DNA from: Diadophis punctatus similis
Taxonomy: Eukaryota > Chordata > Lepidosauria > Squamata > Dipsadidae
Length of the DNA stretch: 64,000 nt
Direction of reading: 5' to 3'
Assembly: GCA_023053685.1 (NCBI GenBank)
Contig: JALIGW010000005.1
Coordinates: 36,451,980 to 36,515,979, forward strand
Within the stretch, counting starts at the first letter, position 1; each line of letters opens with the position of its first letter. A program made the position numbers and the translations under genes. The notes under the pieces were generated by a model. The model saw only the letters and a program-made list of their open reading frames with translations. It made no database searches and had not been told where the DNA came from. Shown here piece after piece: positions 24,571 through 44,202 of the stretch.

Positions 24571-27500
24571 GTCAAAATAAATTTTCCACTGAACTTCTTT
24601 TCTTGAAAAAATTCCACTGCAGGGGTCAAACAGTATTTATATATATTTGAAATTTAATAATAAAGGTATTCAGACATTGTATTTAGAGCTTTCATTATTA
24701 TAACTGATAGTGAGACAAATTGTTTTAAAAATTTATTGCTATGTTCACTGTTGATAATGAACTCCCAATTTCATTAAATAAAACCCTGCTGATGTTCTGA
24801 ATTCTATGTCCTATTCATCTCATCTGGTGTGAAACCAAACTGATATTAAACTATAAGTACTCGGGTTTTTTCAGGCCAAACAAAGAAAGCAGTGTCAGCC
24901 ATCTGAGAAAGTATTAAAGTAAAATTAGCTATAAATGTAATCAGAAAAAGAATATTACCAGGGAACACTATAAAATCTGGACACAAAACTAGAAAGTTAG
25001 AATGACTATTTTACATCTTACCAGAAGTACTTGCATTGTAGGGCCCGTTCTACAATTAGGCACAGTAAGACAAATATTATATCATCAAAGATACTTTCTT
25101 TTAATTCCCTGTATATATACTTCTGGAATTTTCTGTTTTATATATCAGATGTTGATATTAACCACTTTTACTAGCTAGTGCAATGCCCTGGATCAGCCTT
25201 ACAGTCTTGGTTATAATACTCTTCTGAGGAAATCATAATTGCTAATCATAATTAGGAATTAAACCTTTGCTTCTGTTTTGTTGCTTTCAAGCATAGTGAA
25301 AGAACTTAGTCAATATGTTTGCATTTATCCTGCATTTATTTTGAATGGGGTTTCAGCTTATTTGTTTAAAATGTTAATACATTTTTATTTAAACAGTGAT
25401 ATGTTTGACGTAAGTTTCTTTTGTTCCTGAAGGTATGATACGATTGTGTTTTAACGATTTTTCAAATATGTTTTTAATTCCATTCTTATTACTAGTTGTT
25501 GTTAGTTGGAAATATGATGTATAAGCTTTAAAAGTAAAGTAAAATAAGATACCAATTATACTATATCTGGGAATATGCCAATATTATTCTAACAGAATAG
25601 ATGCTATTTATAAGGCGTGAAAGAAGGAACACATAGTAGAAATGGCAGAAAAACAAAACATAAGCTTATAGCCTCAATGACAACTCTGGTGCTGAAAAAT
25701 TAAACGGTCTGACAGCGATTAAACATCACAACATATCAGAGAATGACAGAATCACTATAGTCCCAGCTAAAAGCACCCCTCTCCCACCTTCCATCCTTCT
25801 TAAAGGCATACATTCAAATTCCATTATGTACTTTCCAAACATGTTTTATTAAAATAGCAACCAAAGGAAAACAAGGAGAAGGCACAGCATCCTCCAAAAC
25901 ACTGACAACATTATGGAATATACACCCAGTTTTTCTGTGATAATGTAGTTGTCATCTAGCAAGCAAAGCAGTGTTTGAGGAAAAACTAAAAGCCCATCTA
26001 CACAGTTTCCTTGTCCCAGTGTGCAGAAACTGCATTCAGCAGATAAATTGCTAAATAAGCGTTCTTGAAAAGATGAAATTTCAGAAAGGGATCTAGCTAT
26101 GTAGGAGGGTATAGGTAAGGCTTACTCCACCTTTTTCCTTCAATTATTTTATAGATTAAAGTTAGGTTAATAAATCAGAATAAAAATAGTTATATTACAG
26201 TAAAGTATGCATAATGTAATTAAAATAAACTTGAAAATGGGGCAAATAAAGTGACTGCAGAAGTCAGGTCCGGTGCCTCTTGAAACCAGCAAATGTGAAA
26301 TGCAAATCAGTCAACCTACTGAAAACACTTACACAAACACACAATACATACCCTATAATTGATACATGCAGCCCATGACTGAATATAAAGGAATGGTGCA
26401 TAGCAATTCTCCTGCATCAGTTGGATAAGCCTCCTTCTCTGAGTATCCTAAATGGTCCACAAGGAACATCATGCCTAAACAATGTGTTCAGTCTGGAATA
26501 CCTAAAGCCATCTTCAGGATGACTTATGCTAGAGATAATATCTGGAGGAATATCCTTGGCAAATGATCGTAGAAAATAGGCTTCTAGAGAGTTGAAAGCA
26601 AGAACTCTTCAAGAAATGCACAACCACATTGACTTCTACTTATCTTGGAAAAAAAGCCCATCATATAGAATTAATCTACAGAATTATAAATTATAAAAAT
26701 TGCAAATCCATAAAGCTAATACCCTTGTTACCTAAATTTGCTAATAAGATTAAAAACTGCCATCTAATTTTAATAACCACCATTCTGTATATTTGTTCAC
26801 TATGGCTTCCAAGAACTACTACTGCCCAATCTCAATTTCCATTGTTATTGAATAAGGATGCTGGGTATACATTTGGGCAAAAATGCTCAAAAACTCACCC
26901 AAATAAAAAATAATAGTTAGAGTCAAGACAGAGCGAATGCAGAGGGTGAATGCTATGGTCAAAAATACCTTGCTCAAAAGGAAAAGGATAGTGAATGCTT
27001 AGGCTTGTGTGGGAGGGGGAAAATGTAATGATATTTTCGTTCCAAATAACTTAAACCTTTAAAAATCAATATTAATGCTTCAGATTTGCCACAAGCAAAT
27101 TTCTCCAAAAAAGTATGATTGGGTAGTTTGGGGTATGTTAAGCATAAAGAATATACTTCATTCAGAGTTTTTCATGTATCACTGAAAAGAAACAACCAAT
27201 TGTTGTGGTATGTGAATTCTGAGACTTTAGGGGTCAGTATGATATTTGACAATAATGTGTTACACAACTCAAGTCTTCTTCTTTTCTACCAAGGACTAGA
27301 GCAAGTCCATTTTATTTGAGTTGAGTTTTTTTTTCCATTTTTTAAAAAAGTTTCCTGTTATGAAGCACTAACCCTTTCACTGGAGTTAATCATATGCCCT
27401 ACAGTTACAGTACTTGTTCAAAAGCATCCTGTCTATCATTGTGGGAACTCAACAATTCTGGTGGAGATGAAGGAGGAGGAATTTTAAAATAAATAAATGT

Positions 27501-28386
27501 TGCTTCAGATGATTCGTGGTAGAACGATTAAACTGTACTTGTAGTTTTTAGGTGGATTCACAGAAAGAGTTAAGGAGCAGATTTGTTTGATAGCACTGGA
27601 CTTATTTCCTTCCTTTCTAGTAGTCACCTATGAATTTCTACAGAAATTAGATGATCAAGAAAAGCAGCTGTTATACTGTGGTATTCTTAAGAGGGAGAGG
27701 AAGAAGCTCCCTTTAGTCCCCCTTTGGTTCAACACAACCTGCACATTATTAATCATGCATGCAAACAGAAAGGTCAATTACACATTATTTAAAGTAAACC
27801 CATAAAAGAAAGGGTTCTTTGAGCATAAAAGTGGCATGCCTTTGCTTGTCGGACCCAGAGGAGATGTCAAATGCAGCCAAGAGAAATAAAGTCATTTGCA
27901 ATCAGTCGCTATGTAGGGTAAAGGAAAGCAAGCTGGCTTGTTGTGATTTGTGCGTATCATTTTGATATGAAGTTTTTCTGGTGTCTTTCAAGATGACATT
28001 ACAAATAATATATCATTTCAGGGATCGAATATGCGGATTTTTAACATGTGCATAGACACACTACCACATGGAATAGCATATGCTACTATAGCAGTATTTT
28101 CTCATTTTCCTTTTCAGCTCTATATACTGTCATCTTCCTATATTCAGTCCTAGGAAGAAATAAGAAACTACTAAAAAATAGATTCTAAATTCAAGGGAAT
28201 GTATTATGCCACTGCACTGGGAAATGCTTAAATTAATTCCCATTACAGAAATATTATATTCTTTGCAATTTTATTAAGAAAATATGTAGTTCATCCTTCT
28301 CATTGGACTGCAAGGTTTTATAATAAAAATAGGATGGAATGTGTTGTAAATATAACATATCCAGAATAAGGGAGTACAGTATAATA
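24571..28386. other. Intronic sequence, nothing recognised
   Basis: About 3.8 kb of AT-rich sequence with no recognised repeat family or exon; open frames at 26629-26913 and 27119-27319 lack any recognisable motif. Confidence 0.5.
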
Positions 28387-28388
28387 TA

Positions 28389-29958
28389 CCGTGTTTCCCC
28401 GAAAATAAGACAGGAGCTTATATTTTTGACCCCCCCCCAAATGCCCCTGGCCTTATTTTCGGGGGGTGGCTTATTATTTTCGAGGTGCAGGCAGGGCAGG
28501 GCACAAGATGCACCACTTACTGGAGTTTGCCAGCTCCGTGGTCTCTCGGCTAGTCTCTTTAGGGAAAAAACTTGCAAACAGACAAGCCGAGAGACCACAG
28601 AGCTGCAAAACTCCAGTAAGTGGTGCATCTCTCTTGGCGGGGCGAGGCGGGGCAGGCGTCCTACCTGGGACTTGTCCCGGGACCTCCGTCGTGTTCTTAC
28701 GGTGTTCTCTCCATGGCAGCCTGTTCCAAAAGAACGCCGCTCGAGTTCAAGAAGTATGAACTCATGAGACATTCTCTTTCAGAACGGGCTGCCATGGAGA
28801 GAACACCGTAAGAACGCGATGGAGGTACATGTCCCAGATACCGATAGGACACGCGTCTCACAGCCGTCCCCACCACGAGATGCCCATCGCAGCAAGGGAG
28901 GGAATCAGGACAGGCAGAAGTCGCCGGGTAAAGAGCGCTCATCCAGAGTGGCTGCTGCCCTGGCTGGATTTGTAAGCCGAAGAGCCAGAATTTGGGGCAA
29001 ACAAAGAAAGATTTTTCTGCTTTCCTTCCATGCATCCAAAAGCAGAAGCAGTAGAAGTCTTTTTCTTTCCCCCAACTCCTGCTCTTCGGCTGTTGCGGGA
29101 GAGGATTCCCTCTTTACCCGGCGGCTTCTGCCTGCCCAGATTCTCCCCCTTCCCGCGCATGAGCTGCTCTTTCTGCAGCCGGCGGGTGGGGGAGGGAGGG
29201 AGGCAGTGACAGGCACAGCCAAAGGGGCAGCAGCAGAACTAAAGGGATGGTGCGAGGCATGCAAAGGAGGCGGCAGTGGCAGAGCTGAAGGGGCAGTGAG
29301 AGGCGAGTAAAGGAGGAGGCGGCAGCAGAGCTGAAGGGGCGGTGGGAGGTGAGCAAAGGAGGAGGAGGCAGCAGAGCTAAGGGGCAGTGGGAGACGAGCA
29401 AAGGAGGAGGAGGCGGCAGAGTTGAAGGGGTGGTGGGAGGTGAGCAAAGGAGGCGGTGGTGGCAGGAGACAGAGCCGAAGGGGCTTGCTCTCGCTCTCCT
29501 GGCCGGCAGCCGGTCTTTCTGCAGCGGGCACTCTTTTGGCCGGGAGAGAGAGAGAGAGAGAGAGGGGGAGGGGTGGCTACGTGCACCCCCGCAGGATTGG
29601 CTCCGCTGCTCTGGGCTGCCTTTGGCAGCATTTTGAAACATGCTCCTGCCTGTGATGAAGGGATCCATGCTCACCTCCTGTTCTTCGCAGGCAGGAGCAC
29701 ATTTCAAATTGACATAGCCAGAGCCCAGATGAGCTGAGCTAGTCCCGCGGGGTGTGTGCGCACATGTCTCTCACTTGCTCTCACTCTCCCGGCCAAAAGA
29801 GTGCCCGCTGGAGAAAGAGAGGCTCCTGGCATGTCCTACCCTTCCCCGGAAAGTATTTGGGGGGGCTTATTTTTTTGGGGGGGCTTATTTCAAGGCATGT
29901 CCCAAAAATCCCTGTCGGGCTTATTATCGGGACATGTCTTATTTTCGGGGAAACACGG
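28389..29958. mobile_element. 1.57-kb TIR DNA element composed of serial hairpins, TA flanks
   Basis: The ends are a perfect 24-bp inverted repeat beginning ccgtgtttccccgaaaataa, with TA on both sides (28387-28388 and 29959-29960). The GC-rich interior is a series of inverted repeats: 28507-28551 with 28584-28628; 28693-28726 with 28782-28815 (extending, diverged, to about 28624 and 28885); 28912-28935 with 29110-29133; and 29511-29658 with about 29680-29822 (27-bp perfect core 29522-29548 with 29784-29810). A ~46-bp tandem array sits at 29230-29470. No transposase motif seen; the many overlapping open frames are by-products of GC-rich sequence. The superfamily is not established. Confidence 0.85.
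29230..29470. repeat. Purine-rich minisatellite, ~46-bp unit
   Basis: About five units of cagagctgaaggggcagtg... agcaaaggaggagg type inside the TIR element. Confidence 0.9.
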
Positions 29959-29960
29959 TA

Positions 29961-31995
29961 GTACCAATTAATGGTATTAATACTTGGTAAAGCTAATACT
30001 TGGTAAATAGAATAATGAGACCATTTAGCAATTTAATTGAGATAATTGGTGAAAGTAGAGGTCATATTTTCAGTATTTAGACTCCATTTATTGTAACTGT
30101 GGTTTGGAAAAGGGGACTTTAAAAAGAATATATAGGTTTTGAACTTACAGTTATTAACTATTCATATATACATTATTTTTATAAACAGAAAATATAGTAA
30201 ATGTATATAATATTAATATCAAGAAAATGGCAGTGATTAGAGATTATCATAACAAGTAGTTCAAAATACTTTGGTTTTATTGTATATTAAACAAAGTACC
30301 ACTTTTTGAAGACTAAGGATGCAAATTATGGAACATAGTTGAGTAATTATGAGTTCACAAGATTATTTTGATGTTCATTCTCCAAAATTAAGATTTTTCT
30401 GATCTCAAAAAGCCAAATGTAGCACTTAAAACTCCTTTCCAGTTTCTGCAAAAGCTCCAGCATGTGGTTATTTCAAGGATTGTAAATCTGATTCCAGGCA
30501 AGCCTATGTGTGTTGAAAGCTTCTTAGACTTTTTATCTCTAGGTTTCATTGTGTTTGTTTATGATAGATGCTTATTTATATTCTCTGCATTTCTGCTGTC
30601 CTAATCAGGTAAGTCCAAGTTAGTCTTGACTGTTCATGTGCTAATAGACCTATGCTAAAAATGTTCCTTATAAAACTGCAATTGTGTTACAAGAAGATTC
30701 AGCTGGGACTAGGATGTCATATCACCTATAATCAGAAGCAGCAAGATACTCATTTTTTAATCAAGTGGATGATAAGAATATGGAATTTGTTCTATATGAT
30801 TAATCTCGTCAGTTCAGAAAAAAATCCATGCAAGTTTTAAAAAACGGTATTCAATTCAATCATTATTTATAACCTTTTTAACAGTAAGGGTCAAAACAAA
30901 AGAAAAATATGATCTACTTGAAAAAAAGTCAATTTCTGTAGTTAATCATTTTGTTATTATAGTAATTTGTATCTATTATGAAAAAGTTATATTGTTCACT
31001 GATGACAACTATGTACAATAGCTTTAATTATTTTATTTAATGGTTTGCCTCTTTTTGACAATATTCAGATCTGTGTAATTACAATATATATTTAAAATAA
31101 ATAGCAGTTTAAAAAAAAGATAATTACCATCAGCTGGTAGGCTGAATGAAGGAATGAAAGCAGGTTATGATGACTACTTGAAATTCTGACATGAAGCTTT
31201 CTAGCTTCTTTCAATAAGGCATTGCTCAGAATAAGTCATTATCTCAAAAACTGAACATACTGAACTTAAAAATGAGAGGTTCGTGCCAGTATTGCTACAG
31301 CAGCAACTTGTCACTGCCATTGTCATTTCTGCTATAGCAGATTAGTACTAAGCTTACATAGAGTTGAATCAATTCTTCAGCAGGCTTGGCTGCAGAGATT
31401 TCTTATCCCAGGGAAGCAAAATTAATCCTCTAGTGTTTTCCAAATCCTTTAAGGCCTAGAAGTAGTAGGGGATCTATATTATATGATATTACCCCTGTAG
31501 TATTTGGTATGGGGACAATAATAGTGCATGTCAAACCTGTGCACTTCCAATTCCACATATGCAGGTCTTTTGTACAAATGGCATTAAAAACCATGTTCAC
31601 ACACACACAGTACAACTGACTATGCAATTAAAGATCCAGAATATTATGTAAACCAGCTAGTCCAGACAGCACTGGGCAAGAGAATGGCAGATGAACCCAA
31701 AGCTGCACCAAACAATTATGAAAGTGTTACTCATCCCCGGTCAACCATGTTATACAAACCCAAACCCAATAAGCCATTGGGCAGGGTCTAAGCTCATACA
31801 ATAGATTCTCTAAGGAGATGGGGTAAAAATATACAATGGGCAAAATCGTTTGAATGATTCTTACAAAATTCTGTATAAAAAATGGCAGCTTAGAATAAGC
31901 TGTTCAAACAGACTAGCTGGAGTTTCAGCAATGAAATCTACTGTTTTCTGCCTAAACAAAAAAGACATAATAAAATCTAGCTAGCATTACCATGT
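29961..31995. other. Intronic sequence, nothing recognised
   Basis: About 2 kb of AT-rich sequence; a local direct repeat of taatacttggtaa occurs near 29980-30005. Confidence 0.5.
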
Positions 31996-32040
31996 AAATT
32001 ACCTGAGTCCTATGGGAGTTGGGCGGCATATAAAATGACC
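31996..32040 (+). mobile_element. LINE 3'-end stub
   Basis: acctgagtcctatgggagtt and gggcggcatataaaatgacc match the 3' end of the LINE type at 24400-24450 and 13460-13500. It leads directly into the tetranucleotide tract. Confidence 0.7.
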
Positions 32041-32050
32041 AGATAGATGA

Positions 32051-32138
<88 letters not shown>

Positions 32139-32160
32139 TAGATAGATAGATAGATAGATA
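32041..32160 (+). repeat. (GATA)n(GACA)n(GATA)n, Bkm-like
   Basis: GATA units, then an uninterrupted GACA block (about 32070-32137), then GATA units to 32160. GATA/GACA arrays were first described as the snake Bkm satellite. Confidence 0.95.
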
Positions 32161-32532
32161 AAACCAAACAGTACATGAAGGTTATCTCCAAAATAGTGCC
32201 CCTTAATTGAGTAAATGTGGATATAAAATGAAGCAATAAGGACATATGATCTGATTGGTGGCTATTTGAATTTAGCATGTTATGTGAATCAGGATCTAGT
32301 CATAAGGAGGTCATTAAATAGTATGCATGTAAAATTATAGCTTTCTGCTGTAGTTATCTCATTTTGATGATGCAAACAATATTACAGTATTAGTCTCAAT
32401 GGGAAGCTAATCCCATTGAGACTAAGTTCTGAATTTTGTGTTTATTTTCTTTTATAATGTCTTTGCATCAAATTAATTTTCTAGTTAAAATGGTTAAGCG
32501 AACAAGTTGCCAATCATTATACATGTAAGGAC
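32161..32532. other. Intronic sequence, nothing recognised
   Basis: A small inverted repeat is present (agtctcaatggga at 32391 with tcccattgagact at 32411). Confidence 0.5.
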
Positions 32533-32708
32533 CAGTGGTGGGTTTCTACCAGTTTGCCCCAATTCAGGTGAATAGGTAGCAGCAGCAGTGGGAGGCTCCG
32601 CCCACCCACCCGGATGTCATCAGAGATGTTCTGCGCATGCGCAGAAGCATTGCGCATGCACGCTCCCATTCCTGAACCAGTAGCAAAGGTAAGTGAAACC
32701 CACCACTG
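32533..32708. mobile_element. hAT-like MITE, CAGTGGTGGG family
   Basis: Ends cagtggtgggtttc and gaaacccaccactg are inverted. Flanks gtaaggac and gtaacgac form a 7/8 target duplication. Same family as 44034-44194 and 55275-55466. The GC-rich core includes the motif gcgcatgcgcagaag. Confidence 0.93.
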
Positions 32709-32737
32709 GTAACGACTAGAGATAGAAGACAGTGAGG

Positions 32738-32939
32738 CAGGGGTGAAATTCAGCAGGTTCTGACAGGTTCTGGAGAACCGGTAGTGGAAATTTTGAGTAG
32801 TTCGGAGAACCAGCAAATACCACTTCTGGCTGGCCCCAGAGTGGGATGGGAATGGAGATTTTGCAATATCCTTCCCCTGCCATGCCCATCAAGCCACACC
32901 CACAGAACCAGTAGCGAAAAATTTTGAATTTCACCCCTG
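32738..32939. mobile_element. hAT-like MITE, CAGGGGTGAAAT family
   Basis: Ends caggggtgaaattca and gaatttcacccctg are inverted; flanks cagtgagg and tggtgagg give an imperfect 8-bp duplication. It sits 29 bp from the preceding MITE. Confidence 0.88.
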
Positions 32940-33803
32940 TGGTGAGGTAGAGAGATTCATTCTGTAAACCTATATCAACTATGTCCATCAAGCATTCCAC
33001 AAGTTTCAGAAGGGAAGGAGAAACAAGCTTAGAGATGAAACTCAGGAGCATCAAAAGACAAAGTTTCCTGCTTTACACTGTAGTGACCAATCGACTGTTG
33101 TGTGTGAGGCTTTATTCTTGTCTACAATAAAGAGTCTAATAGAGCCAAATTGTGTCTTGGTATATTTTGACAAATGTATTGGAGATGAATTATGTGTTAA
33201 GTCTTGAAGATGTATGATTAACTACCAAACATGTTTGGAAAGCCTAAGAGCCCACTCATATTCTCATAGCTATAGGAAGAAAACTGTCAACAAGGATTAA
33301 AGTATGGCTGCAGTCCCTGTAGCAATCCTGCTAGCAGTCTGTCAAGCAACCCATGTGTTGCTTCAGTATCAGAACCTAGCAATGACCTACAGTAAATGGA
33401 CCATTTAAGCTAGATGATTAACAAGTAGCCCAGTAGGTGAGGCAGACTCTAATCCAATTGTCAGCCTCCATATCAGTCATGATCTAAGATTCTGTAGCAT
33501 TGCTAGAGATGCTGTAACCCAGTGATGCTGTGAACCCATATTCTTGCTTATTAAATGTGACAGGAATCCCAAGAAATTTACTGCCATCCTTGCTCAATGT
33601 GAATTTTGCATCTTCCTGAAACCAGATTACTAACTAAGGTGAGGACAACTTGCGTGCTGAAGAATCAAAGGTGATGCCATCCTAGACACCCAATATTGCA
33701 ATTTTTGTCATGAAAATAGTTTTGTCATGAAAATCCAGGAAGGCCAGCTCTTTAAACACTTTATAAAGGTCTAAACTCTAAACTGACCAGAATTTGCAAC
33801 ACT
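32940..33803. other. Intronic sequence; possible LTR-like fragment near 33080-33170
   Basis: Mostly unrecognised. The stretch gtgtgaggctttattcttg, tctacaataaagagtctaat, agagccaaattgtgtcttgg looks like a polyadenylation-containing LTR end but has no second end or TSD, so it is not called. Confidence 0.3.
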
Positions 33804-33808
33804 TAAAA

Positions 33809-34147
33809 TGTCACGATGTGAATATTGTCAGTTGTGAGTCTATGCAGGGTGATGCATCCCTATTCTAAATATTATGGTACTTCCCAATACAAGCAGAACA
33901 CGTGATATGATGTTCTGCGCATGTCTACATGCTTATCCACCATTAATCACTTCTGTTATACCTTCCCACCTGGAAGGACGTGTTGCGTAGCAAAGATGTA
34001 GTTTATTCAGGATTCATTGTTTTATATTATTTTGTACTGAAATAAATATTTTCTATTAGACATTTTAATCTCGGTTTTATTTCTAAGTATTTGAATTCCA
34101 AGTAAAAGATCCAATGTCACCTCTACGGGGGAATTCTTCCCTTAACA
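33809..34147 (+). mobile_element. Solo LTR, 339 bp, TSD taaaa
   Basis: Starts tgtcacgatg and ends ccttaaca (TG...CA termini). Flanked by identical 5-bp duplications taaaa at 33804-33808 and 34148-34152. An AATAAA signal lies in tgaaataaatattttctatt. Clearly homologous to 53631-53939 (shared tgcagggtgatgcatcccta and agcagaacacgtgatatga). No internal retroviral or retrotransposon genes are present. Confidence 0.92.
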
Positions 34148-34152
34148 TAAAA

Positions 34153-40945
<6,793 letters not shown>

Positions 40946-41004
<59 letters not shown>
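40946..41004. repeat. (GT)n microsatellite
   Basis: About 58 bp of GT units. Confidence 0.95.
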
Positions 41005-41006
<2 letters not shown>

Positions 41007-41299
41007 AGCATGTATGTATATATATCCTTAAAACATTGTAATTACCAAAGAATAACAAACATTCCAAATCAAGGACTACTGGAAAAAAGATACCTTTCCA
41101 ACCAATTAGATGGTTTATCATGCTATTTAGTATTGTTGTGTGGACTGGGAATCAAATTGTTTCCATTCCTCCATGCTTCAGCACAGAGAGGTCCTATTCT
41201 ATGTTGTGTATGGGGACAACATGTTGCAGATGAACCTGGAATGATGAAGTGCCTGTGGATACAGGGGACCTCAAGATCCAGTTGTTTGTCATCTTTAGT

Positions 41300-41610
41300 T
41301 CTATATGGTGTTGTTCACCCTTTTGGCCTTTAAGAAGGGTATTAAAATTTGGTTTTGCCTGCCACTGGAGATGATTGACAGGCTAAGAAGACCTTATTTA
41401 TGTGCTGTCTGTCTTCTTGGTTCTGTTTTGTTTTTGGTTTTTTTGGGGGGGGGTTGCATAGTTTTAAAGTTTTAACGTACATAGTTTTAAAACTTCAATT
41501 ACTTTTCTATTTATCTTTTAATGTTCTGTAAGCTTCCCAAAGTCAGTCTATCAGGGAGGTGGGTGGCATATCATTTTAATAATTAATTAAATACATATTT
41601 GTTTTTATTT
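41300..41610 (+). mobile_element. LINE 3'-end relic
   Basis: ttggcctttaagaagggtat, aaatttggttttgcctgcca and aagcttcccaaagtcagtct, gggtggcatatcattttaat parallel the 3' module at 24250-24450 and 13300-13890. Diverged, non-coding. Confidence 0.6.
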
Positions 41611-42905
41611 AAAAGCTTTTTGACATCTGAGGATTTGAGAAGAGTTTAGAGAGTAAAACCCGAATGTTGAAGATTCCTTTTTCCTATGCATATGTAAGGT
41701 GGTTAAAAACAACAACACTGAAATACCTAAACATCCAGACTAAACTGGCAATGCAATAAAACAGGCAAAACAAAAATTAAGAAAAATCATGTGAGGCAAC
41801 CGTGTGCCATGGGACATTATGAAATCACTTTAATAAGTAAGCATTAGGAAACTAAATGATCTCTCTGATGGAGACAAATTTTTATATCTAGATCCTGGTA
41901 ATGCAAGATAGATGACAACATGACCCAGGAGATTCCTTCTACCTCAATGCATCTGACAGACTCAAAAGGTCAAACTGACACTTAACTTAACAATCTGAAT
42001 GAGGTTTTTTTTTACTCCAGCAGAGGTGACCTTTATTGTTGGACACTCAATAGATTTTGAGAAATTGTTGCTTCTGCATAAGTGATGGGTACAGAGTCAG
42101 CATTCTACACTGTATATCTTACTATGCAATAAACTTTTGGTATTTTTTACTTTTACTATGCAATAAAAACTTTACACCAAAATAACAACATGCTACGTAA
42201 TTTATTATGAGACAATGTTTTCTCAAGCTCCTATCTCAAGACTGTATAAAAACTGTAGGTATGGCATCATAATTATCTGCATTGAAAATATGGATGGTCT
42301 CATACTTTATTGCTTTGTTTGTTTTTCACTTCTCCATGGATACAAGCTAATTATTCAATTAAATTGCTGCTTAGATTATTGAAGAACGAGCAGCCATTTC
42401 ACTGTGGTAGTCTAAGACAAATACTGCTGTATGGATAAATTTAGATTGAAATTATGGATTTAGACTGGCATCTGCTCAAAAGTTGACATGGTTTCAATAT
42501 TCTTCTATGACAGCCATTCTCAAGGTTATTGAAATTAGTGGTGTTAAAGACAGAATCTGCATAGATTTGTATCCATATATTAGAATTTGAATAAATAATC
42601 AACAAAAAATCTAGTCCTGTGGCTAGATTAGGTAGATAGATTAGGTAACAAGATCATCACTGGTTAAAAGTCATTTGTAGACAAAGATTGCCATCTTCTG
42701 AACATTCGCACAACTACATCCAGCGCTAATATCTGGCTCGGAGCTCAGGTCATTCTACAACTCCACCCTAAAATCAGGCAGTAAAAACCATTAACACAAA
42801 CACAGACACACGATTCCCCCCCCCCATCCCACCTAAGAAGAACTACTGTGGAACATTTGAGGCAGCCACTGTATTGATTTGCTGGGCATAATAATAAAAA
42901 TAATA
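41611..42905. other. Intronic sequence, nothing recognised
   Basis: No gene or repeat family is recognised. Confidence 0.5.
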
Positions 42906-43116
42906 AGAGCCGAAGTGACGCAACAGTTAGAGTGTAGTACTGCAAGCTACTTTAGCTGACTGTGATCAGCAGTTCAGCGGTTCACATCTCACCAGCTCAA
43001 GGTTGACTCAGCCTTCCATCCTTCTGAAGTAGGTAAAATGAAGACCCACATTGTTGGGGGCAATATACATACATTGCTTACTGGTGTAAACCGCCTAGGT
43101 GGTATATAAGTCTCAC
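42906..43116 (+). mobile_element. tRNA-derived squamate SINE
   Basis: Same family as 11798-12040: ccgaagtgacgcaacagtta head, caaggttgactcagccttcc core, ggtggtatataagtct end, followed by an AAAT tail. Confidence 0.85.
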
Positions 43117-43119
43117 AAA

Positions 43120-43206
<87 letters not shown>

Positions 43207-43207
43207 A
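43117..43207 (+). repeat. (AAAT)n microsatellite, SINE tail
   Basis: About 90 bp of AAAT units following the SINE. Confidence 0.95.
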
Positions 43208-44025
43208 CCCTACAAAGGAAATCACTCTAGAGTGTTATGTACAAGTGATGGAACAGCCAACATGGAGAAATTGCTTTCCTTCCATACTGCTTGTTAGCTG
43301 ACTGGACTATTTCTTACATTACAACTCCATTCTGTAATAGCTATATGAATTAGCTATTAGAGAAAAGCTTTGTGCATTAAACTATAAATGCAAAATGTAT
43401 GCTTTTTATGCTTATGTAATCTAACTGGATAAATTCCCAAGATAAAAAGCAAATTTCATAGTCAATAAAAGATTAAATTTTATCATATGAATATTACCAT
43501 TCCATATGAGGTTAATCGGGAACTCAGTGTTCCCATAAATTATTTTTATATGACATACTGGGCACCTTGTTCTACGATAAATGCATGCCATAAAAGTATA
43601 GGAACAAAAGATTCAAAATAGTGAGAAGCTAAGAGTTTCAGAAGATATAATTCAGAACATTACAAAGTTAGCCATTAAAGATCTATATCCTATATGTGTT
43701 AAGAGGGTGAACTATTTTGTTTATTCAAGAATGGAAATTAGACCTCTTCCAATTATTTAGTCGTCACTATAATGGAGCTGATGAAAGAGAGACGCAGACT
43801 AGCCAGTCCGAAACGTTGATTTTGGAAGTATGAGTTTGCAATATGTAATTTAGTAGTTCTGATTCAGGATGGTATCGGTTCACGTTAATAACTTAGTCAT
43901 ATAGCTTTAGTAGACACCTGACACTCAGAACTGTACACTCCTTTGGAGACCGCTATTTTACCCACAACTTTGCTAAGATCTAGATCACCATTGGGATTGT
44001 GTACATTTGTTCATATTTGTTTTGA
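43208..44025. other. Intronic sequence, nothing recognised
   Basis: No gene or repeat family is recognised. Confidence 0.5.
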
Positions 44026-44033
44026 GGTAGAAA

Positions 44034-44194
44034 CAGCGGTGGGTTGCTCCCGGTTTGGACCGGTTCTTAAAACCGGTAGCACTGGCAGCAGGAAGTTCCA
44101 CCCACCTGCCCAGGATGCTTCTGTGCATGCGAAGAAGCATCGCGTGCGAGCGTGAGCGCGAACCGGTAGTAAAGGGTTTTAGAACCCACTACTG
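44034..44194. mobile_element. hAT-like MITE, CAGTGGTGGG family
   Basis: Ends cagcggtgggttgct and agaacccactactg are inverted. Flanks ggtagaaa and ggtaggaa give a 7/8 target duplication. GC-rich core. Confidence 0.9.
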
Positions 44195-44202
44195 GGTAGG
44201 AA

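Noticed and set aside
28254..29737. Several long overlapping ORFs (up to 208 residues)
   Set aside because: They arise from the GC-rich, inverted and tandem-repeat interior of the TIR element, occur on both strands, and show no protein motif.
33080..33170. Third solo LTR
   Set aside because: Has an AATAAA-type signal but no matching start, no TG...CA pair and no target duplication.
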